DNA of 49,657 nt, taken from assembly GCA_037447655.1 (NCBI GenBank), contig JBBHKE010003410.1, forward strand, positions 452,773-502,429, read 5' to 3'. This document shows, piece after piece, positions 10,818 to 21,681 of the stretch; position 1 is the first letter of the stretch; every line of letters starts with the position of its first letter. Below the pieces are notes generated by a model. That model was given only the letters and a program-made list of their open reading frames with translations. It did no database searches and was not told the DNA's origin. The position numbers and the translations under genes were made by a program. This stretch comes from Zygnema cylindricum (taxonomy: Eukaryota; Streptophyta; Zygnematophyceae; Zygnematales; Zygnemataceae).

Positions 10818-11855
10818 CTCTCCTCGCGGATGTCCGTTCGTGGTTATATTGAATTACGTACTCTCGAATGTAGATTAACTCTCCGCGCAAAATTCCCTAC
10901 GCCCGTGATGTAGATTTACTCTCCTCCAAAATGTACTTCCATTTTAGAACATCTATGTTTTCAAACTTAAGGAAATATGACGTCGACTAACACTTCTAAC
11001 GACATTTCGTACGCTCGAGCGTACATGAATATTAATACACGTACGCTCGAACGCAAATTATTTTAATAGAGTACATAAAATAATGCTAAATTTCCAAACT
11101 TAAACCATGAATCGCTATTAATGTTCAATAAAAAGTGTGAAGTAACAATTAGTGTTATTAACCCTATTTAATGTTATAAGGGCCTAATGTTAACAAAGCA
11201 ATAACGCTGATTTATACATCTAATTATCTAACACACTTTTTTATACACGTTCCTATAGTGAAGCCGCTATAGGTTGTGTCCACATAGTCGATGTTTGAAC
11301 ATGTGAGAACAAGTTGGCGTTATGTTTACCCGTCTTTATTATTGTAGTCGAATTTGAGGTTGCTTTCTCGAGACATCGCTACTCATTTTCCTTTTCGCGA
11401 TTCTAAAAGGGAAAAGTATTATAGTCGCATTCGTCTCTGGTGACAACGATAATTGATCGTCGATTGTTTTTTTGTAAGATCGTGAGCCGTTGAGTGATAT
11501 GAGTTTTGATTGACTTTATCATGTTCTAATTTAGATGTAATGAAAAGAGACACGTGGTACAATCCTATTTGTTGTATTTCGCGTACGGCCATACAAATTT
11601 GACGTCACTCCAAAATGCCGTGTTATCAATACCGGTAGAGTAACGTACAGTATCGTACTTTTCATTTTTGCGCATGCGATCCCGTCACATCACGCAACGT
11701 TGTCGAGTTCTCAATATCCGTACATTACCGGAAACGGACATACGTGGAGTACATGTAACTCCTGCGACAAATTGTGACGCTCCTATTGGTCTGCGTGTAC
11801 AAAAACCACAAGCCCTTGGCAACCAAAGGTCAAAGCACCGGGTCGCCCGCGACTA
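10818..11855. other. non-coding transposon-derived interval
   Basis: It contains CGTACGCTCGA-like words (11010-11060) and an isolated CACCG-family end fragment (CCATGAATCGCTATTA at about 11105). The rest is AT-rich sequence. Open frames are short and unlike proteins, and I see no gene. Confidence 0.4.
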
Positions 11856-11858
11856 TTA

Positions 11859-13080
11859 GGGTACGTCCCCATGTAAGCAATACTTTTAAAAAGTATTTTG
11901 GACTGTAGTGAAGTGTTCCGTACTACTTTGAAAAGCGTCCCAATGAATAAAAATTGTGTTTCCAATAACGCGATGGTAATACCATCAGAGTACAAAACAT
12001 GATTGTCACTAAAACGTATTGATGACCAACAAAGGTTAAAGACCAAAATCCTAAAGGACTAAAAGCACAACAAAATGCGTGAAAAGCCGAAAAAGAAATA
12101 AAGAAAGCAAGTACAACAAAACCAAACTGTGGAAATACTACAAACTAACCTAGACGCTAAACCCTCAAACTATACCCAACTAAAGATCAAAATTATGGAT
12201 ATCGTCTATATGCGTCGGGTTTCGTCCCTATGTGCAAAAACGAAATTGAAACTTTGAAATGTGACGGTTGTAGACGTAGGCACAACTTTGTGACGGTTGA
12301 CAACGACTACGAAATTGGTGACGCCAACAAAAACAGGGACAGTTGTAGACGTCTACATTATTGTAATTTTGTGACATGGATGATGTTTAGGAATTTGTAA
12401 CATTGTGACGTCATGCTCACTTGTGACGTCACAAATTAAAGAACTTTCGGCCATGGATACCCAATTTCGTTTTCTCTACTTATTTCGCTCTACTTGCCAT
12501 AAAAATATACATAAAGGTCGTCAATATAATTATTTTTCAAATATATTTCATTTCATAACAGTTTTGTCGTGCCTCATTCTATAAAGTGTGAGATAAAAGT
12601 GATAGTGTGAGAGGGAGAGGGGAGAGGCGACGACAATGGAAAATTCTACGGAGGATCATGAATGAAATTGGAGGTCCGAGACCCCTGCATATTTTTTTCC
12701 GTACATCCTTGCCATTTTCGTACATGCATTTGACGGGCAGGGAGAAAAAAAGCAAGTGCTCTCCCCCGTCCTAAAATTTTCCCACTCGTGTGGCGCGTGC
12801 GTGGGTCATTTTTCATTCGTTGTTTGGGTGGTACTTTCCCTGAAATCCAGTCGCGAGGTGATTTTTTATGAAGTTTTTTGACGGGCTGGATTCTCTTGCC
12901 CGGGGGTCGAAAAAAAGAAAACGCCAAAATGCGTTCACATGACGACACACATGAAGTGCATTCAAAGTATCGAGGTTTGTTGTAATTTTAAATAATTGAT
13001 TTTTTTGTACGGCTAATTTTTTTCTCGTACGGAACTGCTTTTTCGGTGAAAACGACTGATTAAAACATGGGGACGTACCC
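11859..13080 (+). mobile_element. GGGT-family element, copy 4 (1222 bp)
   Basis: The ends are GGGTACGTCCCCATGT and ACATGGGGACGTACCC, flanked by TTA at 11856-11858 and 13081-13083. The left subterminal region (12255-12430) holds repeated GTGACGGTTGTAGACGT-type words. Inside are TCGCGAGGTGATT and a segment with GGGTCGAAAAAAAG that recurs inverted in the truncated copy at 29111-30343. It is the longest intact family member in the window and still lacks a transposase frame. Confidence 0.85.
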
Positions 13081-13199
13081 TTACTCATGTGAACCACTTG
13101 ATAAGATACTGTTGCAAACATTACACAACCAATCGCTATTAGCGTATTGAACGCTAATTCGGTCCTTTTTTTTTCCAAGTTCTTAAATAGCATAAATTA

Positions 13200-14059
13200 G
13201 GGTGCGTCTCCATGTACCTAAGTAAGGGTTTTTTTATGTCGTTTTCGTGTAAAACTTAGAGCCAAACCGCATAAATTTTAACCATACAAAAAAATAGAAA
13301 AAATGAAAAGTACATTTTGCGTCATCATTGAATTTAAGATGTGTAAAATTTTTTACACAAATTTAAAACGAATTCAAGCGACGGTGAAAGGTAATGTATT
13401 CGTTATTTTTTGTGCGTTTGCGTCCATCGAAGTACACAATTTGTTTTGTTTTGTCGCGTTTTGTTCAGTACGGATTTTTCCATTCCAAGGGTCTGAAAAT
13501 TCCAATGCCATTTGACGAAGTCGTGAGAAATCTCTGAGGGCGCCCCATCAAGTCGCACACGTCGCCTCTCTCACGCAGCTTCGCAATTTTTCACAATTTG
13601 GTGCGTCATCACAGATTGTACACTGTCGACAACGGTCACGAGCATTGTCAACGTTTACAATCGTCACGCCCTTAAGTGACAACTTCGTTTTTTACCATGA
13701 TTAAAAAGTAGGTGAAAGTAGGCCCATACAATATGCTTGTTGTACGCAAATTATACAATATGACCTTAAGATCCATATTGTATTGGTCACAAAATGACAA
13801 AAAACAAGTAACAAGGCTGAGCTGCACATCGTTCGATAGCGAATTAAATATCATTGGACGGTCGTTGATCAAAGTAGCGATCTAATAAGATCACATGAAA
13901 AGCCCATAACACAACTTGCGCCTACTTAAGGCATACCATAAATCGCCTACTTTTAAACTATGTTTTGTACACATAGGGACACACGAAATCCGGGTCCGCC
14001 GGATCTGCGCTAAAAAGCAAAGTAAATTTTATAAGTTTCAAGTACATGGAGACGCACCC
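13200..14059 (+). mobile_element. GGGT-family element, copy 5 (860 bp including a nested element)
   Basis: The ends are GGGTGCGTCTCCATG and CATGGAGACGCACCC, flanked by TTA at 13197-13199 and 14060-14062. It is closest to copy 1, sharing the first 40 or so bases and the run GTCACGCCCTTAAGTGACAA. Without the CATAG insert it is about 585 bp. The subterminal GTCACA array lies at 13605-13680. Confidence 0.85.
13696..13962. mobile_element. CATAG-family hAT-like element, copy 1 (267 bp)
   Basis: It begins CATGATTAAAAAGTAGG and ends CCTACTTTTAAACTATG. The flanks TTTTTTAC and TTTTGTAC give an 8-bp duplication with one mismatch. It is nested in GGGT copy 5. It contains the internal inverted word pair CATACAATATG / CATATTGTA found in all family members. 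Confidence 0.8.
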
Positions 14060-14369
14060 TTACTCTGTTTTTCCTTTACGCCATTTAGGGTTTTTTGTCC
14101 AATTACTGTAAAAACGAAAGTACGTTGTCATTTAAATAGTGTGGTGTACGGTAAGTGTCAAACCGTACAAATTTGTACCTTTTTAAGTTAAAAATATTGT
14201 TAATGAGTTTTAGTAACCGCGGATGCATGAGAATATGCGCTCTAAAAACGGGATGAAATCGGGCTATCAAATATCACGATCGCACATATTCGTCCAACAA
14301 CCACATTTCGACTGTGTGAACGTACAATTTGTGTACGATTTGTCAGATTTTGTACAAGTACCTATACTA

Positions 14370-14986
14370 CATCACGAATAGTAATTAGAGTAAATAATTT
14401 TAATTCGGTCACCCTAAATTTTGACTCTATCACCTTAAATAGAGTAAATGGTTATAATTTTGTCATTATTCTATTTAAAGTAAGGTTTAATTGGCGTAAA
14501 AAATTATAACATAGGTTCGTTTTATTTAGTGTGGAGTACGAACGACGTCCTACCGTGCAAAATTATACTTTTATAAGTAAAAAGGTACAAATAATGATTT
14601 AATAGAATCACGCTCGCACGTGAAATCGCACTAAACAAAAAATCAAACACATCGAAAAAAAGTCGTTCGCATAACTCTTTTGCGTCGATACCATCGTTGT
14701 CAGTGTGAACGTTAACTGACATTCAACAAGACAAATATTTATAACGTCATAATGACGTCAAAACTATACAGACTGACAGATTTTGTACATCTACGTAATT
14801 TAGTGTTCATAACTTCAGCGCGGATAATTATTGCCGACAAAACCCAATATAGAGTACTTAAATAAATTAGAGTAAACTTCCTCTGTGAAAAAGATATATC
14901 ACATAAATTGGAGTTCATAACTCTAATTGCTTTTATTTTGTTTTTTTACTCTAATTTTTTCATTACTCTAACTACGATTCGCGGTG
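14370..14986. mobile_element. CACCG-family element, copy 3 (617 bp)
   Basis: The ends are CATCACGAATAGTAATTAGAG and CTCTAACTACGATTCGCGGTG, with TA at 14368-14369 and 14987-14988. It lies inside CACCG copy 2 and belongs to the GCGAATCG rather than the GCCAATCG terminal subfamily. It shares the word GAGTAAATNNTT and TTTACTCTAATT blocks with the copy at 42171. Confidence 0.7.
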
Positions 14987-15530
14987 TAGTGTAAGCATGT
15001 TTGCGACCAACATTTTTTTTTTTTAAACCAGATTAGCATTTGTAAACATTTAGAATGTAAGTTTTTTTTTTTTAATTTTCAAATTCCTAACTAGCGTAAA
15101 TCACTGTAATTATTCCTATACGCTAAAGAAACATGTACGATAATAACGATTGGCGGTGTACAGTACAACATTTCATAAATTCGAAGAAAACAACTCGCAC
15201 TTTAATTAGTCAATTGTAATAATGATGCACGGTTTGTTGACATGTACATGAAACTTCCACAAATGAGAATCCGTAGAAATTGATCGAACGCCATCTTGGA
15301 GGTCCGCTGCAGTAAATTACAGAGTACTGTAGAGTATGTAACTTGAATCGCCGCAAGAGTTGACCACACGAATCACCTGATGGTAAATGTTGAACCATGC
15401 GTTTTATGCATTTGTGAAGTCTAATCCGCATGACAATGGTGACTAGAACACGATCTTGCAGTTCCATGTTTTTTTCGAGCGTTGAAGAAGTTTGGGAGTG
15501 CATGTTTGACAGAGGACAGTCAATGTATTG

Positions 15531-16514
15531 CAAAGTTCAAAAGTAGGTTTTTTTATGGTAGGCCTTTGGTAGGCGCACAAAACTTTGCACAAAACTCGCG
15601 CAGCGTAGGCATACTGTATGTGTGTGCGTCGTGCACACTCTTGTACGAACGTCCGAATCTGTCGTAATATCAAAGTACAGCGCACGCCGCTGGACGGATT
15701 TTTTTAGCGAATTGACACGGCGTAGGATGACATTCCGTGGGAAAAAAACTGGGAAAACAAAAACCGGGAAAATTCTCAAATAACGTAGTTTATTCTATAT
15801 TTTTCATTACTCTAATTAGGGATATTTTCCAAGTACCGTAAAAAATGAAAGTACGTTGTCTCTTAAATAGAGTGGTGTACGGTCAATGTCAGACCGTACA
15901 TAAATCTAACTTTTTAAGTTAAGTGTACAATAAAATAGTTTTAGTAACCGCGGACGCACGAGAATGCGCTTTCTAAAAAGGGAAAAAAACCATGTCGTAA
16001 AAAATCCCGCTCACACATTCGTCTGACAGCCGCGTTACGACCGTGTGAACGCCAACGGGGTTGGTCCTTAGGTTTTGGTATTTTATTTGTCAGTGTAGTA
16101 TTTTGTTTTTATATATTCCCATATTGCCTGGTTGGTCAATTTGAGGCTTTATTTAGTGTGGCCCTGAAAATTGCATACGCTAACATGACAGATTGTCTTT
16201 TCGTAAGTTGTGTTATGGGCTTTTCATGTGATCTTCTTAAATCGCCTACTTTGATCAACGACAGTTCGAATGTCCAAATATAACGGTTTAAATAAAAAGT
16301 CCCTCAAAACTCACAGAAATAATTTTTTTTGTCCGTTTTTTTTTCAAAATTTAGACATGTCGTTTAATTCTCTATCGATCGATGTGCAACTCAACCCTGC
16401 CCCTATTTTATTTCATTTTGCGGCCAATACAATATGGGTCTTAAGGCCATATTGTATGTTTTGCGTACAATAGGCATATTGTATGGGCGTACGGTCACCT
16501 ACTTTTGAACTATG
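15531..16514 (-). mobile_element. CATAG-family hAT-like element, copy 2 (984 bp, with inner insertion)
   Basis: It begins CAAAGTTCAAAAGTAGG and ends CCTACTTTTGAACTATG. The flanks are ATGTATTG and ATATATTG, one mismatch in 8. It is homologous in reverse to the 681-bp copy inside gene B (30603-31283), including CAAAACTTTGCACAAAACTCGCGC. It is longer because about 260 bp of CACCG-family sequence (about 15787-16050) interrupts it. Both copies keep open a minus/plus frame containing RTFVQECARRTHI. Confidence 0.8.
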
Positions 16515-16529
16515 ATATATTGATATAAG

Positions 16530-16834
16530 CATAGTTAAAAAGTAGGTGAAAGTAGGCCCATACAATATGCCTATTGTATGCAAAACGTACAATATGACCT
16601 TAAGACCCATATTGTAATCGGACCTATTCGGACTAATTAAAACATTACTACAAAATATTGGACCAATTAAAACATTCGGACCAAAAATGTTTATTTACAC
16701 CGTCAGATTCGGACGATCGGACGGTCGTTGATCAAAGTAGCGATCTAAGAAGATCACATGAAAAGCCCATAACACAACTTACGATAAAGTCGCCGACCAA
16801 AGGGGTACTATAAAACGCCTACTCTTGAACTATG
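16530..16834 (-). mobile_element. CATAG-family hAT-like element, copy 3 (305 bp)
   Basis: It starts CATAGTTAAAAAGTAGG and ends CTCTTGAACTATG. The exact 8-bp duplication GATATAAG lies at 16522-16529 and 16835-16842. It sits only 15 bases from copy 2, and its left duplication overlaps the right duplication of copy 2 by one base. This copy fixes the duplication length at eight. Confidence 0.85.
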
Positions 16835-16842
16835 GATATAAG

Positions 16843-17537
16843 CAAGCAATAATCAAGGGAATTAGGGAATTGACATTGGCATGCGTATTTTACTATTCGA
16901 TATTCATGCAGGCGCATACGTCATTTGGTACAGTTGAGCCAGGATTTGATGGTCAATCCGTCGATTAGCCTTGACCCTCTTAAAAACGTAACCAACCGGT
17001 TGAAATGTTGTCGGGCTTGTGAACGGCGACCATCAAAAGCAACAAATCGACACGACCGGCCAGGTGATCGGCTAACAAAATCGTAACGACCACATGCAAA
17101 TAAAAGTCTTGCGCTCAAGCCACCTCTACCGAATTAAGCTATGTGAAAATTGTGAACTTCATAGCGTAAGCAATTCGTTTCGAACGTTTTTCATCATCAT
17201 TTTTTCCTATGCAAGAAGTGAACGCACTTTTATCCAAAAATTTATCATCGTATGAAAAATCGTATCCTGTACCTATTGACGTATGTGCTTGCAGTATTAG
17301 AAAGCATTGTATGCCAAACCAATTCCCATATCCATAACTGTACGTTTCTGTACTAATCTGCCATTTTTGATAAACTGCCTTTCTTAAAAAATTGGAAACG
17401 ATACAGCAATGTTTTCCGTCAATTTTTTGCTGCAATCTGGACAGTTTTTGTCCAATTCTCGCTCCGATAAATGATGACACCTCCGTGCACAGAAAATATC
17501 ACGACACGCTAAAGCCAACAATTTAATTGCTTCGGTA
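16843..17537 (-). other. interval with a possible Cys/His-rich gene remnant
   Basis: On the minus strand at about 17518-17386 a frame reads ACRDIFCARRCHHL followed by NCPDCSKKL, a CxxxxC...CHH...CxxC arrangement like a zinc-binding fragment. An overlapping frame (17480-17139, 113 codons, first codon not ATG) is also fairly protein-like. The two frames cannot both be coding here. It may be a decayed capture of host or transposon protein sequence; there is no clear start or splice site. Confidence 0.25.
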
Positions 17538-18064
17538 CACTGCCAATCGTTATTAGCGTTGTGTACACTACTTTTTTTTTTTTATTCTCCATTAGTGTAG
17601 TTCATTCTATTTTTTTTCTTTATCCTATTTAGGGTTATTCTCAGTATGTTGTCTCTTAAATAGAGTGGTGTACGAACAGTGTCAGACCGTACATAAATGT
17701 ACCTTTTAAAGTTAAAAATTACAATAAATTAGTTTTAGTAACCGCGGACGCATGAGAGTGTGCGTTCTAAAATGGAAAAAAATCCAGGTTGTAAAAAATC
17801 CCGTTCGCACATATTCGTCCGACAGCCGCGTTTCGACTGTGTGAATGTACGATTTGTGTACGATTTGTCAGATTGTTTACGAGGACCTATATTAGTGTAA
17901 GCATGTTTGCGACCGACATTTTTTTTTCAAAGATCCAAATTACCATAATCAAACAATTAGAATGTATAATTTTTTTCAAAATATCCAAATTCTTAAATAG
18001 CGTACACCACTTTAATTGGTTGTTTACGCTAAAGAAACGTACACGCTAATAACGATTGGCGGTG
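17538..18064. mobile_element. CACCG-family element, copy 4 (527 bp, uninterrupted)
   Basis: The ends are CACTGCCAATCGTTATTAGCG and CGCTAATAACGATTGGCGGTG, near-perfect inverted repeats of 21 bases. TA lies at 17536-17537 and 18065-18066. It is the reference for reconstructing the nested copy at 13124-15158. Confidence 0.8.
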
Positions 18065-18066
18065 TA

Positions 18067-18500
18067 GTGAATAATCTTTCATGAAAACGCACTCTAACTA
18101 TGGACATGTTTTCAGATAGTACGGCCTAGGTTTTGAGAGCATAGAGCCATAGACTATGGTATAGAATACGACCGACAAAAATAATTGGTGTCCGTTTCCC
18201 TGCTGGATAGTACGCTTTTTTCTTTCCTTTTGACAAAACCATATCCATTTTTTTCACCATCGAGTTTTTTTCCAACAGTAGGTTAGAATTTGAAACCGGA
18301 TTGAAGTAGCCTTCTGCTTTGTCTTGAATAAATGAAAAACTACTCTCTTGTTTAAGAATTTTTAAATCTTTTCGCCTGCAAAACAAGCTAATTAAAGCTC
18401 GTAAAATCTCTATGGTCTTTGCAAACTTTTTCTGTTTCGACTGACTGTTGCAGAAAATCAAATTCCGAATCTTATTTGTACGTTTAACCTTAAAACCTCA
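18067..18500. other. interval before candidate promoter
   Basis: A minus-strand frame of 111 codons (18126-18461) contains lysine-rich, moderately protein-like sequence (KQKKFAKTIEILRALI). I find no family match, start context or splice sites that would make it a gene. Confidence 0.3.
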
Positions 18501-18508
18501 CGCAAAAG

Positions 18509-18585
18509 CTTCTGAAAGCTTCTGGAAGCTTTGAAAATCTTGAAAAGGTTTGCGGCATTGATATTTTATACTATTCAAACCCTAA
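18509..18585 (+). promoter_or_regulatory. candidate promoter: heat-shock-element-like array, TATA-like box, telo-box
   Basis: At 18511-18533 the alternating array reads TTC, AAA, TTC, GAA, TTT at five-base spacing (CTTCTGAAAGCTTCTGGAAG), close to the nTTCnnGAA heat-shock element. A TATA-like ATATTTTATA follows at 18561-18570. An exact telo-box AAACCCTAA lies at 18577-18585, 31 bases before an ATG at 18616. The order and spacing suit a core promoter, but this is inference from motifs only. Confidence 0.4.
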
Positions 18586-18615
18586 TTTTCCATAGCGCAT
18601 TGAACTGTGTTCAGA

Positions 18616-18781
18616 ATGTTGAAGAGAGTGAACTCCAACCCTCTTGTGACAATTATCACAGGTGATGTTGAAGACGTTTCTGTTGCAACATCATCGTCTG
18701 TTAGCTCCTCTGGTGTTCAGAAAACTCGCTCTCAGGTTTCTTTAAATACTCTTGTGACAACAAGTGAACCTGTTGATCAAG
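18616..18781 (+). CDS. candidate first coding exon, Ser/Thr-rich, unknown protein
   Basis: An ATG at 18616 opens 55 codons (start MLKRVNSNPLVTIITGDVED, then Ser/Thr/Val-rich) up to a good donor CAAG|GTGAGA at 18781/18782. A CAG just before the ATG could instead be an acceptor. The donor leaves phase 1, which does not fit directly onto the phase-0 exon at 22443. Either another exon lies in the gap-containing interval or this is a separate or abandoned gene. I do not recognise the product. Confidence 0.35.
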
Positions 18782-19109
18782 GTGAGAATGGAAACTAGCT
18801 TTTAAATTTTGAGCTTATTGACATTGCAGTATGAATTTTAAATTTTGAGTTTACTCTAAATTGACAGTTGACAATTGTAGTTGACATTTCAGTTTACCAA
18901 GTTATGTACAAATATGTTTGGTAGGCTGGAAAAAAGAAAATTTTTCTTTTAAATAGGACCAGCACTGGTAAACTGTATATTTTTTCTGCTATGGTTAACT
19001 ACCACCAAATACTGCTGTTATCCTAGTTGCTGTCACTTTTTTTTTTTATTTTGCTTTTAAATTCAAGAATATCGAGCAGGAGGGGGAGAGAGAGAGGGGA
19101 ATGGGGAGG

Positions 19110-19119
19110 NNNNNNNNNN
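19110..19119. other. assembly gap (10 N)
   Basis: Ten N bases follow a purine-rich run. Sequence on either side may not be truly adjacent, so the exon structure of the flanking gene and the missing left end of a CACCG-family fragment ending at about 19371 are uncertain here. Confidence 0.98.
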
Positions 19120-19417
19120 TTTTAGTTTTAAACCGGCGTTTGAAATGCATGCTTAGTAATTGGTGGAGGCCAGCATGTATATAAAGAAAGAATGAAAGGC
19201 AAAAATATAAAAAAAATTCTAAAATACTTAGACCTGAGATTGGATTGACCGGGGTTAGTATTAACTCCTTACAAAAATGACCGGGCTGTTTTACCTTATC
19301 AGAACGTATTTTTCGTTTTTTTACTCTAATTATTTCTTTACTCTAATTACGATTCATAGTGTAGTGTTTTGTATCGATAAATTCTTGTTGCTATGATTCC
19401 GACAACCAGACGTCTTA

Positions 19418-20182
19418 GGGTAGAATTCCATTAGACGGTTCCAATAAATGTACGGAAAATTCTACTGGCAACGTTTACTGCAAGACTATTCCATTTTGTC
19501 GGGCCAGTAAAAACATTCCTCAATTATGATTGGGGCCAGTTAGGTTAGAGTCCAGATTCATAAAATCTTAAAAAAAATATAAAAACGGAAAGTAAGAAAG
19601 AAATATATGTACGACCGGAGGTGGTTAATGATTCGTACGTAAAGTTTGCGGCCAAATTTTGATTTTGAAAATGGAAATCAAAATTTCAAAACGGAATGGC
19701 AAAAAAACGTGGCAAACTTTGAAGGACGCGGCATACTTTGAATGTCAGTGGATGTCAGACGGAGCGTGCGAGGATATTTCCAGCTCACTTGCATCCAACG
19801 CGACAGGCGACACATGGCATGTAGGACATAGGCACATGGCCTGTAGGACGTGTAGGCCAGTGATCGCTTGCTCAAAGTGGATATTTTTTTTCTTTTTAAC
19901 GTGTACCAATGGTACACTACCTTACCATGACCAGTATTGTACAACTCTCCTTGCGAGGAGAGAATCGTGACACTGGACGATGTGCCCGATTGCTTCGCGG
20001 ATCTGAAAAAGTGGAATATCCAACGGCCAGTAATTACACCTACATCATTGGAGACCCCCGAGAGCTTTCCAGTAACGATGTTTCGGCTGACAAAAAAAAA
20101 AGGTACGGCTTTGTACGTCACTATACGAAAACGTATGGCGTCCAGTAACGAACCCCACTTTTCGTCTAATGGAATTCTACCC
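19418..20182. mobile_element. GGGTAG-family element, copy 1 (765 bp)
   Basis: The ends are GGGTAGAATTCCATTAGACG and CGTCTAATGGAATTCTACCC, a perfect 20-bp inverted pair, flanked by TTA at 19415-19417 and 20183-20185. Internally it has CTCTCCTTGCGAGGAGAG followed by GATTGCTTCGCGGATCTGAAAA, shared with the copy at 41379. The PIF/Harbinger-like reading rests on the TTA duplication and the GGG ends. A + strand frame through the core (LDDVPDCFADLKKWNIQR) is partly conserved in the other copies. Confidence 0.85.
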
Positions 20183-20185
20183 TTA

Positions 20186-20820
20186 ATCGGGCACCTTAAT
20201 GAGTAACCTAACCATACACGACCGGCCGCGTTGGATCCGGAACGGATTCGGGTGCCAAATTTTGGGCGCCGGCCCGGTTCGGCATGGTGATTACAAAACA
20301 AAAAAGAAAAAAACAGGTACGGCCAGATTCGGCTAGTGATTGTGACCTCTGCCGACAATCCATGTTATCGGTCATCGAGAGCAAAGGCGGCCGATACATC
20401 GCTACGCTATGAATAAATTTGTTACCACCGATTGCATACATAGTATTATTATAATACCATATATTTTTATGGTATATTGCATACAAATTGTATAGTAGGT
20501 TTACGCCAAGGGGGGGAGGGGGGTCGCGCCTCCAGATGCACGTTTTCGTAAAGAAGAATACCGTGTAACAGCTTACGCCGCCTTCGCCAGAGGTGTACGT
20601 CGCAACACTTGACGCGAGGGGGGGGGGACCACTTGGCCTGTCATCACCAGCGCTTGTTCACACCTTGCATGGCGCGTAGCGGCACACCAGAGAGCATATG
20701 TTATTAGACAAACTCCTATAATACAGACCGGCGGGAGCCCCCCCACCCCACCCTCCTCTCCGCTGCCGGGTGTGCTTGCGTTGCTTTTTCGGAGGTGCGT
20801 GGCACCAACAGCTCTTGAGC
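20186..20820. other. GC-richer interval with G runs, no gene recognised
   Basis: It contains GGCGCCGGCCCGG-like sequence at 20260-20280, an AT palindrome ATAATACCATATATTTTTATGG region at 20450-20475, and G7-G9 runs at 20505-20525 and 20610-20625. The minus-strand frame that spans this and the preceding element crosses the element boundary, so it is not a gene. Confidence 0.4.
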
Positions 20821-20824
20821 TCGA

Positions 20825-20998
20825 CCGTACGCCACACTATTTAAAATGGAACTTTATTAGAGTTATTAACGCTCATTCAAAAAAGTACCTTTAAAAACGT
20901 AAAGAATAATTTATAACAATATACTCTATTTATGGTGATAGAGTCAAAATTTGGGTTGACGGAATTAGAGTACATAACGCTAATTACGATTCGCGGTG
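20825..20998. mobile_element. truncated CACCG-family element (one end)
   Basis: The right part ends CTAATTACGATTCGCGGTG then TA at 20999-21000 and contains GAGTCAAAATTT and GAATTAGAGTACATAACGC. These match the arm of the copy at 42171. The opposite end is not present, so only half survives. Confidence 0.6.
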
Positions 20999-21000
20999 TA

Positions 21001-21212
21001 CCGTGTATCGCTATTGGTGTAATTGTTTCTTTTTACCACTTTTAAAAGCATCTTTTCTCCGTGCAACGTGTCGGATAGTAGATTCGACGGTTGCGATCGG
21101 AAGTCGAAATTCTCACCTTCCGATTGGTCTCCAATTGAAAATGGGACATGTGTGTACATAAAAAAATATGTGGCGAGGAAAACATTAACACTATTAGTGA
21201 TAGGCGGGACTG
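21001..21212. mobile_element. CACCG-family short element, copy 2 (212 bp)
   Basis: It begins CCGTGTATCGCTATTGGTG directly after a TA and ends near GTGATAGGCGGGACTG then TA. The core AAGCATCTTTTCTCCGTGC matches the 38274 copy but is more diverged. It abuts the end of the truncated element to its left, sharing the TA. Confidence 0.65.
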
Positions 21213-21244
21213 TAGCTGTTTATTTGTCTTGTCCGTATGGTTAG

Positions 21245-21681
21245 GAGCGTACACCGACTTAACGCTACAGTTGTACGAAACGCTTCATTTGCCATTCCGT
21301 GCTCCCCATAATCAATAGTTTTGCAGAACAAGAGTGGCACTGGTGACGCGCAGACGCACAATTCCACGGCGTATTAAAACATTTAAAACAGTCAGCAGAC
21401 AAATCGTAACGGCCTCCAACCGATGCGGATTTTCGAGGATATCGACGTTTGATGTGCAATTGTGCATCGACCACTGAATCACTGATGCGTCCCGATTCAC
21501 AATCACACGAGCATAGAAGTTCAGAATCGGCGCCAAGATCAGAGTCATGAAACTCTTTCTCCAAGCTTCGTGATGGACTCTTTTTGGCGGGAAAATTACA
21601 CAACTGAATTCCGCCATTTCGCGCCCAAATTTTTTCATACCAGCTTTCTCCGTACGAAAAGGAGGCGTTGTTTTGATGTTT
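21245..21681 (-). pseudogene. minus-strand frame with FYVE-like Cys/His pattern, fragment
   Basis: On the minus strand a frame is open for about 145 codons without an ATG. It contains SWYEKIWARNGG near its start, a CSCDC motif in the middle, and near the end CFKC, then C, then RHQCHSC. The spacing is C-x2-C-x6-C-x4-H-x-C-x2-C. The RHQCHSC word resembles the RRHHCRxCG signature of FYVE zinc fingers, which bind PI3P on membranes. The second half of a FYVE domain is not visible, and the frame has no clear splice junctions. It could be an exon of an antisense gene or a captured fragment. Confidence 0.3.

Larger units (their letters stand above)
13124..15158. mobile_element. CACCG-family element, copy 2, with nested insertions
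   Basis: The ends are CACAACCAATCGCTATTA and TAATAACGATTGGCGGTG, with TA at 13122-13123 and 15159-15160. It is interrupted by a GGGT element (13200-14059), which itself carries a CATAG element (13696-13962), and by another CACCG element (14370-14986). The uninterrupted sister at 17538-18064 shows the same order of internal words, including TTTTAGTAACCGCGGA and GTAAGCATGTTTGCGACC. That supports the reconstruction. Confidence 0.75.

Noticed and set aside
19678-20358. A 226-codon minus-strand frame
   Set aside because: It crosses the boundary of the GGGTAG element at 20182 and its TTA duplication, so it is not an evolved gene.
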